A stretch of DNA of 64,000 bases from Candidatus Absconditabacterales bacterium (GTDB lineage Bacteria > Patescibacteriota > Gracilibacteria > Absconditabacterales > Absconditicoccaceae). Both the position numbers and the translations under genes were made by a program. Below are positions 20,416-32,500 of this stretch, one piece after another (position 1 is the first letter of the stretch; each line of letters begins with the position of its first letter). The notes beneath the pieces were generated by a model that searched no databases, was not told the origin of the DNA, and was given only the letters and a program-made list of their open reading frames with translations. The stretch covers positions 1 through 64,000 of the forward strand of contig JANWWO010000006.1 in NCBI GenBank assembly GCA_025057375.1, written 5' to 3'.

Positions 20416-20754
20416 CTAACGGGAAACAATTTGTGAGAAAACGGAAGGGAAACGAACAGCGATTATTGCCAAAACCTTTCTATTAAGAATAATATTGTTT
20501 TGACGTAGATTCCCCATACATGAGGCATAACTTAATCCGAGTGAACGTGTCGCCGCAGATATTCTTTCAATCCACAACGATCTGAAATCTCTCTTTTTTT
20601 CTTTTCTTCCTCTATATGCATGCTGTCATTGTTTAACCAATGCTAACCTAATCTGCTTATAAACACTTGATCTTCCTTGAGAAAAACCTTTGGCAGCTTT
20701 TCTAAAAGCCGCATGCCTTCTTTGTCTTCTCAATCAATTAGTAACTCTTACCAT
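20416..20754 (-). CDS. rplT: Ribosomal protein bL20
   Basis: This 112-residue large-subunit assembly protein has the signatures RRHAAFRKAAKGFSQGRSSV and KEKKRDFRSLWIERISAATR. LGLSYASCMGNLRQNNIILN and NRKVLAIIAV follow. It closes the infC-rpmI-rplT operon. Glycines after MVRVTN and LVKQ are TGA. Confidence 0.95.
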
Positions 20755-20841
20755 ACGTGTAAAAACAAAAATAAAGATATAAATACTCTACTATATTACA
20801 ACTAACAACCGACAACAACTTCTCACACACAGCGAGAACCG

Positions 20842-21045
20842 TTATGTTCCAGGAAGCAGTTGTTTCAATTTTTTTGCAAATGCAGTTGTAATAAAAATAC
20901 CATATTTTTTTACTCTTGGCGCTTTGCCTTTTCCAGTAACACGATGATTAAGTCATCATTTACGACGAGAATACCCATGAGCAGTAACCTTAAATCTTTT
21001 TGCACTTGATTTATTCGTTTTTAGTCTATTTTTTGAAATAGCCAT
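20842..21045 (-). CDS. rpmI: Ribosomal protein bL35
   Basis: This 67-residue basic protein starts MAISKNRLKTNKSSAKRFKV, matching the family opening MPKxKTxxxAxKRFKxT. RRKGGLNHRVTGKGKAPR follows, with two consecutive TGA glycines. It lies between infC and rplT in the conserved order. Confidence 0.94.
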
Positions 21046-21070
21046 ACAGAGAAATAATAAGAAATAAAAT

Positions 21071-21613
21071 CTACTGAAGAACCACAGATGTATAGATACC
21101 AAACTTTTCTATTCTCGGTTGAGGAAATTGGGACTTAGCGATATCTGCTATACACTCAACTGCCTTATTCATTTTTTCAATTGCCTGTGCTTGATAATTC
21201 CGCTCTCTTCACTTAAGCTTCATAATTAATTTGAGCGTATATCACTCATGCAACAATTCTCTTGCTTTTTTCATTTTTACCTCGATATCATTGAAAGATG
21301 TCGTATATCACAATTTAATTTCCTTAACTCATTTGGGCTGGGAAGCAATTCTTTTTTTTTCTTTTTTTTTCATGTCAAACAAATATTTTCCATAATCAAT
21401 AATCTTTGCTGTAACAATTTTTTTCTCTCAATCGCGCTGAAAACGTACCTGCACAAGATCAAGTCACTGATCTTGAGCCAAAGCAAGAGCTTCGTTTCTA
21501 CTATATTCTCACAGTTTATTTCATTCATTATCAATAACAATCACAACATCAGCTCTGATTTGCTCATTCCTAAAAATATCGTGAATTTTGGGAGAAGATA
21601 CTTGCTGTAACAC
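21071..21613 (-). CDS. infC: Translation initiation factor IF-3
   Basis: This 180-residue factor prevents premature subunit joining and checks the start codon. The N-domain is IFRNEQIRADVVIVIDNEGN through LALAQDQGLDLVQV. The linker DYGKYLFDMKKKEKK leads to the C-domain, EIKLGYTTSFNDIEVKMKKA and LKLIMKLKGRERNYQ. There is no suitable ATG; GTG 21613 is my choice, and infC often uses rare starts. Two runs of nine A encode the linker; the frame stays intact through them. Confidence 0.9.
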
Positions 21614-21645
21614 TGATGCAACAAAAAAAAAGATAAAAAAAGGAT

Positions 21646-21719
21646 TACTCCCGACGGGATTCGAACCCGTGATTTCCGCCGTGAGAGGGCAGCGTCCTAA
21701 ACCACTAGACCACGAGAGC
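21646..21719 (-). tRNA. tRNA-Glu(CUC)
   Basis: Cloverleaf with acceptor GCTCTCG/CGGGAGT, anticodon loop CTCTCAC giving CUC, T-arm ACGGGTTCGAATCCCGT. Reads GAG. CCA is not encoded. Confidence 0.93.
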
Positions 21720-21726
21720 GAGACAC

Positions 21727-21800
21727 TACCCCCAGAAGGACTCGAACCTTCAACCTACAGCTTAGAAGGCTGTTGCTCTATCCAATTGAGCTATGGGAGT
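21727..21800 (-). tRNA. tRNA-Arg(UCU)
   Basis: Acceptor ACTCCCA/TGGGGGT with one G-U pair, discriminator A, anticodon UCU, T-arm GAAGGTTCGAGTCCTTC. CCA is not encoded. Confidence 0.93.
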
Positions 21801-21813
21801 ATACAAACAAAAA

Positions 21814-21887
21814 TGGATTCTAGGGGATTCGAACCCCTCGCCTCCTCGGTGCAAACGAGGCGCTCTAGCCAAATGAGCTAAGAACCC
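21814..21887 (-). tRNA. tRNA-Ala(UGC)
   Basis: Acceptor GGGTTCT/AGAATCC containing a G3-U70 pair (the alanine identity element), anticodon loop TTTGCAC, discriminator A. Confidence 0.94.
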
Positions 21888-21904
21888 ACATATACAAACG
21901 GATT

Positions 21905-21987
21905 TGGGGAGAACAGGATTTGAACCTGTGTAGGGTCGCCCCGTCAGATTTACAGTCTGATGCAATTGACCGCTCTGCCATCTCCCC
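21905..21987 (-). tRNA. tRNA-Tyr(GUA)
   Basis: Class II tRNA with a long variable arm. Acceptor GGGGAGA/TTCTCCCC, anticodon GUA in CAGACTGTAAATCTG, discriminator A. Confidence 0.95.
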
Positions 21988-21996
21988 ATTTTTTAC

Positions 21997-22239
21997 TTAC
22001 CTATCGAGATAATTCATCGATTGCGTATCAGTGACCGATGCAAATTCAAGCAATCAGACCATCAACAAAACACCTACTCAAATCAAAAACATTCATACAA
22101 GAAGATAGAAATTTTGCGTTCATCTAAATGTTTTTTCTGCCCACGACAATACCCCAAACAATTCGACGAGATATCTTGAAAAATAGATCAGAGACAATCA
22201 CTTCACAAAGACAAAAAGTCAAAGAATGAAGTTTATCAT
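21997..22239 (-). CDS. Small two-span membrane protein
   Basis: This 80-residue protein is visible only when TGA is glycine (ATG 22239, TAA 21997-21999). An N-terminal hydrophobic segment (MINFILGLFVFVKGLSLIYF) and a second span (FYLLVGMFLIGVGVLLMVGL, residues about 43-62) flank a charged loop (SWAEKTFRGTQ). Four glycines of the second span are TGA, consistent with real coding. It lies between tRNA-Gly(UCA) and tRNA-Tyr and probably shares their transcript. Function unknown. Confidence 0.7.
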
Positions 22240-22342
22240 AGTTATTACACAAGCAAGACAAAAAGGTAACAATACTCGACACTTCTAAAAAAACGGCGCA
22301 AACAAGATATCACAAAAAACGAACCAAACAAACGAGAGCAAG

Positions 22343-22416
22343 AGCGAGCAACGGGACTCGAACCCGTACGAGCAGAGCTGAAGTCTGCTATGCTACACCA
22401 ACTACATCATGCTCGC
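22343..22416 (-). tRNA. tRNA-Gly(UCA), reads UGA as glycine
   Basis: Full cloverleaf of 74 bases. Acceptor GCGAGCA/TGCTCGC, anticodon stem GCAGA/TCTGC with loop CTTCAGC, so anticodon UCA (plus-strand tga at 22379-22381), and T-arm ACGGGTTCGAGTCCCGT. It has the bacterial glycine identity set G1-C72, C2-G71, C35 and U73, and shares its T-arm with tRNA-Gly(UCC). It has neither selenocysteine-tRNA features (long variable arm, 8-bp acceptor) nor a tryptophan-type discriminator G. It decodes the in-frame UGA codons seen across the window. Confidence 0.95.
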
Positions 22417-22481
22417 AAAAAAAATTAGGCAAAAACTGCTTTTTTAGCACAAAATACGCGTATGCACCTTTATGCTTCGTG

Positions 22482-22510
22482 TGTATATAGATTTTTTACA
22501 TAAAAATCAA
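22482..22510 (-). promoter_or_regulatory. Probable promoter of tRNA-Gly(UCA) and following tRNAs
   Basis: On the minus strand TTGATT (22510-22505), 17-base spacer, TATACA (22487-22482), about 65 bases before the tRNA. Confidence 0.45.
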
Positions 22511-22554
22511 GACATAATTATACAAAATGAATATTCCTTATCTCAGACAATCAA

Positions 22555-22586
22555 TAAGAAAAAGGTCACCACATAGTGTGATGACT
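22555..22586 (-). terminator. Probable terminator of the giant secreted-protein gene
   Basis: GTCATCACA and TGTGGTGAC pair across ctatg with one mismatch, followed on the minus strand by ctttttctta. It lies about 215 bases after the stop at 22801; the bases between show no gene. Confidence 0.55.
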
Positions 22587-22800
22587 CTCTTAATAATATG
22601 AAAACACTACACCATCTCTGCCATACGCAACACTATCATACGCTCAATATGTATTATCAAAACAACCAACGAAGAATAGTATATCTTCTGTTGAAGATTT
22701 TCTCATTGGAGGAAACATGAATCGTCATGACACAACGAGACTCAAAACAAATATTATTATTCTCATATGGTCTCCCTAGACATCAATTATAGTCTCTACA

Positions 22801-25800
22801 TTACCTTACACGAGCTTGGAAGGTAATAACAACAGTATTGCTTCCAACCTCCATTGGGCAGATTCATGCCAATCACAAGAGGCGCCCATTGGTCGTATTC
22901 CCACACCCTCGAACAAATTGGTTGGATCATCATACATCTCTCAATGCTCATTCTGCCAGAATTGAACCATTAGGTTGACGAAGAGACCAACGAGTTGATC
23001 ATGGAATGTACTCCAACGTCGGAGGAAGAACATCAGTCACAGTATACGTGAAAATTCTGCGGTCAGTAATATTTCTTCGTCCAATCTCGTACGTAATTAT
23101 ATCACCAACACGCGGACTTGGAACGGAACGCGATTTAGTAATAACAAAGGGAGGTATCCCAGCTATCACCTCAGCATCACGACATTGCTGCTGAGATCAA
23201 ATCTCAATACATGCTGTTGCACGATTACGGAAAGACACAAGATTTCACCCTCTCGTATTGATTACTCATTGAATTGTAACCACATACTCTGCTCAAGGCA
23301 AGACATCAACCGTCCATATCCTCTGGAAAGGGTTGTCCGATCATCATGGTCATGCCTGAGAAAAATCGGATCATCACAATCAATTTGATCAACTCCATGC
23401 CAAAGGCGTATACCCAAGAGGCAATACATCAAGAAGATTGAGGGTTACTGTCTGCGTTCCATCATTACGGAACCACAATCTATAATCTACTCTCTGCCCA
23501 TCTGCAACAATGATACTTTGCGCTGTAAAATCACTGCCACTTGTGACATTACGTTGTTGTTTGACAAATTGGAAAGGATAAGGACCGACTGCTGTGACGG
23601 TATCAATAATATCTTGTCCATCAGCACGGAGTAATCATGTATTGATATAGGTCCCAAACGTCTGATCAATTACTCATGTAATAATCACAAATCATGATTG
23701 ACCTGGCATTAACGTACCAAGATTTCGGGTCAAACGACGATTAATTTGATCAAACTGTCCTCACCCAAATTGTGTGGGCATAAATCAACGAGGAAGCTCA
23801 TCAATCAATTGGACATTTGTCGCAGGAAGCAATGAACGGTTGATATATGCCAAACGATAAATAAGCGTTGTTCCTGTCATGACCTGTAGCTGTTGATCAC
23901 CAAACGCCGTACCCGTCAGTCTCTGTGTTTTATCAAGAGTCAAAGACGAAAAGAACGCTATCACACTTGCCTGTCCTTGATTTCCATCAACATCAGTCGC
24001 ACGAACCGTATTTCTCAATTCTGTCCCTGTTGCACTCACTGTTCAAGTCAAGAGTAAACGAATTGATGCTCAAACAGGAATATTTGATGCACGTCGACGA
24101 AGTGGTTCCGTTTGAGTAACTGGATGCCCTGACGATGAAGATGCAAGGAGCGTAAATAATCATGCATCGACCACATCCACAATATCAAGTGACGCGATCG
24201 CTGCCTGACCACTATTCCCAATAATAAGCTCATAAACTATGGTATCATTGAATGCAATACTTATCGATCATGTCGTAAATGCTCCCCCACGTGTCACATT
24301 TCTTTGGAATTTGGAAACAACGAGCGACCCACGAGGTCTGGGATCAATAAGAAGTGTCGCAGAACCACTCACTGGTGATTGACAATCTAACTGTGCAAAT
24401 CCTGTATTGATAAGACGCTGACCTGACAAACTATCATCAAGCAATATACGATACGTCCCTGTGATAACAACTGATGAACGAGGAGTAAGCGCACCTAGGC
24501 GTCCTCTCACTCATCTACCACCAAAATCAATGGTCATCCATGATGGTTCTATACTCACCATCTCAATACCATAAGGAAGAAAATCAGAAACCATCACATT
24601 CCATCCTGTCAGTGGTGTATCATTGGTTACAATCAAACGGAACTGCCCAAGTCATCACACTGGTGTTGATCCAGAAAGAAACTGTTTAGTGAGTGTGAGA
24701 CGTGGCTGTTCAAGCTGTGCATCAAGCATAATCTCTGCATCCTGCGTCATCGATCCATCACGAAAACGGACAATATTACGAATCACTGAACTACAGATTG
24801 GTTCACCACGACTGAGTTCAAATTCACGAACAATTTGCCCCTCAATAGTAATTGTACACGATTGATTACCAACAAGTGTTGGAATAGCCCAAGTTGTGGT
24901 AGCCTGATCAAAAGTAATACCAGCACACGTACTCGTTTGCGACCCAAAAGCAAACTGTGAAGGAAACTGCTCTGTAATACGGACATTTGTAAGAGATGAT
25001 GTTCCTGAATTGGTGATAAGCAACTGATACGCTACACGATCTCCACTTGCAAACCTCACCAATCATCCAGTAAATTGTCATCATGCTGGGATATTTGCAG
25101 TGATATTTCTTTGCGTTTTTCTGACCATCAACATTCCTGGATCAACAACATTCACCGTAATTGCAGGACAGGTCATAATGTTCATAAAATGAGTATATCA
25201 TGATGTTTGTGGTGTGAGATTGACAACAAGATTTGATTGCACACGCCCCGTCGCTTGAAATGTTCAAATAGGCAATGTTCCCAATCCATTAACAACAAAT
25301 GTATACAGATGTGAGGAACGAAGGGTTTGGAAGATATTGGGTGTTTGTAATTGATCTGACGGAATTGTTATGGTCAATGGATTAAGTGGAGAAGGCAACG
25401 TCAACGTCATTGATGATGTATACCATCAGGTGAACTGCATCGTCACATTTTGGGTTGATCCTCTTGTAACAGTAACCGAACGTGATGGTGGATTTGATCA
25501 GGCGATGGTTGCGTCGGTACACTCGGGGATAACAGTAATCGTAGCAGAACAATCAGCAGGGAAATCTGGTGTTGACTGTCTTGCAGTTATTTCATTACCT
25601 TGTGCATCAAAGAACCTCACAACCAGTCTCATATCCATCGGTGTCGGATTGAGACGCAAATCACGACTTGTTGCATTGACCGTCAATGCTTGATTGACAC
25701 GAATCCCCGTAAAGAAAATATTGACTGACGCTGGTGATATCTGTCCTGTTGCCAAGATATGATCTGTTCATTGGACATACAATCTTGCATAAGCAACATA

Positions 25801-28800
25801 GTTCCTTCGTGAACCCTGTCCTTGTGATCACCCAAGCATGGCAACCACATCAAAAACATTTTCATTACCACCAGCTGACGCTGTATAGGAAACAAAAGGC
25901 TTGGATGGTTCTAGCCCCAGGCAGACTGGCTGTTCTGCATACAAAATACGCGTACTACATTGCTCATAGAATGGAGGATTGAATCATACTTGTGCGTCCA
26001 ATGGGGTATTCCCATCCATACAAACAACATCATAAAACATCCCTTGTGTAAACCCTACTAGTCCATTATTTTGGAAAAGTGTCGGAAGCAGTCATGGTGC
26101 AGTATAGCTAAATCACGTTGATGGGAAAACTGTAAATCAGTCAGAATTACGATCAAGAAAAATTTGTTGGATAGGAGCATTGGGAGAACCTGCAAGTGGT
26201 GCTGTTGCTCTGATCAAGATTCTTGGGTTACTAACATTCCTTGCATCACAGACGACAGAAAATCTATTTCAAGGTACAAAACTCGTCTGAACTACTCAGT
26301 TATTTGAAACGATAGGTTTGTTGATACAAATTGGTCATTGAACTGGAATATCCATCGTACAGTTTGGAATTGGCTCGACTTGAGCGTTATTGAGGCCAAG
26401 ACGATAACATCATACATTTCATAATCCCTGTGGTCATGGAACAGAGAGAAATGTTCCTGTGCCTCTTTGGGTATTTGGAGATCAATTCACCATCAAAGGA
26501 ATTGTTTGAAGCATCCCATTGACAAGACGAAATCATGCAACAACACGATCGGTTTGGTTAGTTGTTTCACAGTACACTGCCAGTGACTGTCCTATCACCG
26601 CAGGATTGGGAGCCACTCTCATAATACATGTTGGTAGTCCACCAATCGTAATTCTCGCAATACTCGTATAGGCAAGCTCACGAACAAGCGGTGGTCTTGT
26701 ATCATTTGTAGGAGAAGAGACAATGTGAGGAGAACGCGTATCACAACGGAACTCATAGGTATTTCATGGCACAAGACGAGGACGGACCAATGCAGGCAAG
26801 AAACCCTGAAAAGAAAATCTCACTGACGGTGATGAGAGAGGAGGACTTGGAATGAGGTCAGTTGCTATTTTTTCCCATTGTTCAGATCACTGGATTCTCA
26901 TAAAAAGATCAAATCTATCACCATACCATCAGTCACATGTGAAGGGAATAGACTGCGGAATAGCGTCACTTGGATATGTTTGTGAAACCTGTCCATTGAT
27001 CAACATCCTATCTCCTTCTGGTTGGACAGGAAGAGACACATTACATGCTCAAGGAGCTGGATTTGTCGCTGTGGGTGGTCTTTGTCGATCACTTTCAACA
27101 TTTGGATTCCCAAAATTCCACTCTACCTCAAATACAAGAGGATTGGCAAGAATATCATTTCTGGTGAGACGATTTTGTGTCAACGAGACAAGCTGAGCAA
27201 GCGACGTCGTCCATGTATATCTTGCCTGCGTTCTCTGCTCTGCTGTCAATTGCTGAGTATGCACCACAACTCATCAAGGAATTGATCAAGCAACCAAGCG
27301 GATTCTGATCCAATTGGGTGGACGTTGCCCAAGAAGATTGACAAGACTAAATTGTTCAAAATTTGCATTTTGTGATCCATCATCCCAGACAATAAATGTT
27401 CTTGGAAGCTGTGTCTGAGGATCACGAATTTCAAGTGCACAGGCAACAGGCAAATCCTCCACACGAAAATCGAGCGGACAATCAATAAATGGTCTTTGAG
27501 ACTGAAATTGAGGAGCAATTTGTGAGGCAGGAATATTATTTCTTATGGTATATATTGCTCTCATCGAACCAGCCTGCGTAGGCGTAAATGACACAGTAGG
27601 CAAAAAAGATGCAGGAGAAAAAACGACTTGGTTATCCGTAAGCCTGAGAATACGAAACTGCGTGATCGTGTACCATGAGAGAAATCATTGTGCAAACGTT
27701 TGGTTGGGCTGGAAGGTTACGGGAGTATTGATCGTCATCACCGTGGACGTCGGCTGAACAAATGAAGGAAGAGGACAAACGGGTGTCTCAAGCGTACACA
27801 CAGCAGAACATCCATCACCATCAATCGTATTACCATCATCACATTGTTCACCTGGATCGACTGTCCCATCACCACAACGAGTGGGTTGTGACTGGATAAG
27901 CACGGGGATAGGACATTCGACTGCCTGATTTGGTAAGGCTGGATTGATCACAGTCACGAGTCATGTTTGCGTCCCTAGCTGTGTCAATGTCACTTGACGA
28001 GAAAAAGATGCAGATTGAGGACTGATGGGCCCATCAATCAACGTTCCTTGGACACGAAAGCGAGTAAAGACAAAAGGCGAGGGCGTCGTAGCAGAAAATG
28101 TCACCTGCGTAGAGCCATTTTGTAATGTTGCAGGGTTGGGTGTCGCTGACGCAGTGATTAATTCACAACGAGGAAGCACAGGAACGTCTGAGACAATGAG
28201 AGAAACCTGGCATTCTGCGGCCAATGATGGATCTCCACGATTGACGATACGAAAAATACCAGTAAATGTCCCAGCTGTAGGGAAAGAAAATGACTGACTG
28301 GTAAATTGGTTTCTGACTGGATCGAGTGGCGTAAAGCTTGGATCGGTCGCACGTCTAAAGCCATTGATCCCAAACGTTGCTTGATGCTCTGGACGAACCA
28401 ATCCAGAAAATTGTGCTGATCATCAGGCCGTGATCGTTGCAGGAATAGCTTGCCCGATAAAATGGATGGGACAAGAAGGGGTAGGAAGAGGTGTATTTAT
28501 GATTTGACAGGTAGAAGAACACGTCTCTCAGGGAGCGAGAGAGATGCGATTCCCTTGTGCGTCGAGTTTGAAATTTCATTCACATTGTTCATTGATGAGA
28601 TTTATATTTCTTTGATCCCAAAGAACAAAAAGCGTCGGACTAATACGAATCCCATCAAGACCATCCCTACAAGCAGAAGGATTGATAGCGTTTCAGACTG
28701 GAACAAATGATGAAAAATTTGTCGTAGGAGATACACAAGTTGTCGTATTTGCGAATGATGCATTATCAATCACACCATCACCACAACGAGCCACGTATGC

Positions 28801-29445
28801 TGAGTGACATGTGTGAAGAACTTGAGGTCTAAATTGATCTATCGCAACAACTGAAAAGGGGTATATCACCTGATTTCATCACAAAGGAGTTGCTCTCAAA
28901 AACGTAGATGTTGATGCATTTCATTGGTGAAACGTTCTATATACTCACTCCATAACAGCTCCATAACGAACCTCTGTTCTTGAAGATCATGGTGTAGGAG
29001 AAACTTGATTTTGTCACACAAAAGACTCTACAAGGCCATTTGTCACTCATCCAGTATTTACATTTGACATCAACATAAAAGACGATGGCATCGTTGCCAA
29101 TATTCTTGTAGTAAACAACGTATTATTTACCGTTCATGTTCTCAACATAATACCTATTTGGGGATGTCACCCAACTGCTGTCCCAGGCACAAATCACCAC
29201 ACATATTCTGGTGTATATGACTGTCCTTGATATAATCATCTATAGAAAATGTCTGGCTGAAGTGCATCTGTCTGAGCTGAACACAAAGGTAGATATGTTT
29301 GAGAATATACAGATAAAGTAATACTCTGTGCCTGAACATCTTGATTGGTCGGATATACAGACTGTCCATAGGATATCGTCACACCAAACAATCCCATCAT
29401 GACAATAATCCATATACTCTGGATATAGATAATACGAGTATTCAT
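22801..29445 (-). CDS. Giant secreted protein with DUF11-like and DUF4215-like modules
   Basis: One open frame of 2214 residues under code 25; I checked the frame for TAA/TAG throughout. The N-terminus is a signal peptide ([18 protein letters not shown], cut near residue 29). [10 protein letters not shown] (~residue 215) and [20 protein letters not shown] (~520) are Cys-rich DUF4215/myxococcus-type repeats. The C-terminal third (~1430-2214) holds beta-sandwich modules of the DUF11 type, each opening with a similar phrase ([35 protein letters not shown]) and containing [12 protein letters not shown]-like strands. No sortase motif or C-terminal membrane anchor is seen. It is likely an exported cell-surface or adhesion protein. 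It has its own promoter and terminator. Confidence 0.88.
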
Positions 29446-29546
29446 ACGAGAAACACGAAAATTAAAAAGATCATACTACGTCACAAAAAGATGTTTTTTG
29501 TACAAAATTTGTACGAAATAAGAAACATATTTTATACTACATATAG

Positions 29547-29574
29547 AGTGTAACTATTTTTTTGAAAAATGCAA
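29547..29574 (-). promoter_or_regulatory. Promoter of the giant secreted-protein gene
   Basis: On the minus strand TTGCAT (29574-29569), 16-base spacer, TACACT (29552-29547). It leaves a leader of about 95 bases, which contains an inverted TTTGTACAAAATTTGTAC-like element near 29500. Confidence 0.6.
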
Positions 29575-29599
29575 ATTTTGAGCTTCAATCCGCATCCGT

Positions 29600-32500
29600 C
29601 TATCATTGTCATGAATTCCCAGTTCACCTATTCCCTCATTGACTATTATTCCGTCATTGCCCGTTCCCTCATTGATTATTGTTTTTCCCACTATTTCATC
29701 ATGATTGACTATTTTGTCACTCACTATACTGTCATACAGATGATGCACCTGCTCATGCGACAGAGATACTTTGTGTTTGAGCCATTCTTGAGCTTGCCTT
29801 GGTTTCCATAAGATTGATAGTCAATGCTCATCCTACATCAACTCACTGCACTGTTTCTTTATCATCTTTCTCAAGTGTCAGTTTAAGATCTTCCATCAAG
29901 AATGTCTCATTGAAACATCTTGCGCAAAATCACAACTTGAGATTTCGATGTACTTCAGTAAAAGAAATAGTTTTGCTAGTTCAATCTGCCTGTATTATTT
30001 GTATATCATTTGATTTTCACAACAAAAGATTGCGAATATCAGCAATATCTATTGTTCATGAAACTCACGTTGCCTGTGTAATCATATCCACAATATGATT
30101 TGTCAGTGCTGTATTTTTTGATGTCATTTCTGTCACCATGTATGTTCTCAGAGCAGGATCAGTAATTGGTCAACTTTTTTCTCCATCAGCAAGCGTAGGA
30201 TTGACAAGTGTTTTTTCTGCAAGTCTATGTTGTCAATATTCCTTATCTTGTAAATTATTATATCAAACGGTAAACCCAAAACTATTTTCATTTGTTTGTG
30301 CTTGATATGTTGTTTTTCATTGCATACGAGAAGCAACGTCTTGTCTAATTTGACGCAAAGTACTCAGAGATGAAGAACTAATTCCATGTCATTCTTTGAG
30401 TAAACGATCATTAAAAACAGCATCTCTCTTAGTAAGAATAACATCTGGTTGTAATCAAAAAGCATAACTTCCATTTCATACATATCTGACCTCATGTGAA
30501 ACAGGTGTCAAAACTTCATTTCGCAAAGCAATATACTCCGCACGCTCTTTTTCTTTGGTTCGTGTGCTTGTCCTTGAATCATAACCATGATTTTTCATTG
30601 CCTCTATTTCCGTTTTTACTGTCTGAAAAAAACTATTTTTTCCCAGTAACTGCAACAGTTTATCATACGCATTGGTCAATGACGATGGATTGCTCACATT
30701 TGCTTGATCAAGAGCATTTGTAAAAGCTTTCAATTCATTAACATGTTGTTTAAAGAGATTTGCAAAAATAGATGGATCAGATGCAAGACATGTCTCAATA
30801 CTCTTTTTTGCTTTTGTGATTGAATCTGGATGTAAATTGTACATAAATGTCTCAGTTTTTTTGTACCCATAATTAATAGACATTGTTTCGTTCGCACCCA
30901 ATTTATCAACTGTTCGTGAAAAACGTCAGTTAGTATCTTTTTTGAAGGTAATTTTTTCGTTTGTTTTTCGTGTCACATAGCCGTTCGCATCAAGTCACGG
31001 TGTTTGTCATGGAACAGGAATACCGGTAAACTTGACTTTGATTATTTTATTTATATGATCAACAACAACGTCGTTTTGATCAAGAGGCAAACCGTACATA
31101 CCGCGTTTTGCTTTCAACTTACGAATCGCCTCAGACAAGCATGCAGGAGTAATTAATTCACGTTTCATTTCAGGTCCAGGAAGGTTGTCTCACACAAATC
31201 TTTTTTTCCATCAATCTTGAGCAGTGACTGTTCCATACAACATATCATCCTGAGAACGATTGGTCACTTCGTCTCAAATATTCATTACGTATCATCACTG
31301 ATCATTTCTAATAAATGACGAAAAACGTATCGGTAATGATGCAGGAATCGAAAAATGAGTCCATACAGCATCTCATGCTGATGTATTTTCTGCATCAGAA
31401 AGTTTGATAAATCATTTCCCGGCAATTTTGTGAGATAAGACAAGATTCATCGCATCTGCCTCAACGAGTGATCTTGGGATCAGAATTCTTGTGTGTTCCA
31501 CATGAGATGTATCGAATTCTTTTTTTATAGTAATTTTGTGCTCAGGCCTTAGTTTATTATTGCTATCAAGATATTGTGTATTCTTACGAGAGCTTGGTGG
31601 ATTCCAGTCTTCAAATTTGACTGCAAGCATATCATTCAGAAACGCAACCTTCTCTTCTATTGTTTTGTACAAAAAGGGAAGTTTTTCGTTTCATACTCAT
31701 CTATCAAGTCATCATCTAATCTTGTCTTGATGTCCTGCATCATGGACTTTAATAACTCATTTATGACGCTTAAAACTCACAGCAGCACTAAGAACCGTAA
31801 CAGGTAACGATGCAGCTTTCCCAACAAATTCTCCCAATGATTTTAGGAATCATGGAAACGATCATCGAGTAAATGACGCTCCAATTGAAACTCCTCCAAA
31901 ATACCATTTTCCATCAACCATCTGCATTTTGTCATGCATCCATCACAATGATAATTCTTCTTTAATCAATGAGACCATCATTGCTTTTTTTGATGGGCTA
32001 TCTTGAACTTTATCAAAATCAAAATGATTGAATAGATGAATCATATTATCAACAAGAGCGGTCAGTTGTTCTTGTTCTTGTGCATATTGAGGAAATTTAT
32101 TTTTGATATTGTTCATCACATTTCTTCTACTAGCAAGACTAAGTGGTTGTTTTTCTCTCACAATTTCGTCGATAATTCCTCACACTTGTTTATCAAGAGC
32201 ATTTTTCAAATTGGCAAACTGTCCATAAATCGCATCAAGTTTATCTTGTCTATATCCTGCCCCAAAAGAAATACCATAGGGAGAGACATCCATCCCCACT
32301 CTTGCATATCTTGATGCCTTATCACCCAAACTATTGGTAGCTTTGGGGTTGAGTTGCCGTTCTTTTCACACAAAAGCACTCAAATATGCACCCAAATTAA
32401 CTCACTGTGTCAAACTAAATGTAGCGGATCATCAGGCTCTCACACCTCGATACAATCAATTTTTTTGTTGGAGAAATGTAGGTCAAAAGGTAATTGTTCC

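Noticed and set aside
21351-21370. Possible frameshift at the double A9 tract in infC
   Set aside because: Counting the bases shows the frame stays intact from the N-domain into the C-domain.
22379-22381. UCA tRNA as selenocysteine tRNA
   Set aside because: It has a 7-bp acceptor and short variable loop; a selenocysteine tRNA would have an 8-bp acceptor and a long variable arm, and UGA is far too frequent.
22728-22790. Short plus-strand frame after ggaggaaacatg
   Set aside because: It would encode only about 20 residues, with no family, and lies in the 3' region of the giant gene.
29236-29445. Short secreted peptide ending at 29236
   Set aside because: The apparent stop is TGA; the frame continues for another 2144 codons.
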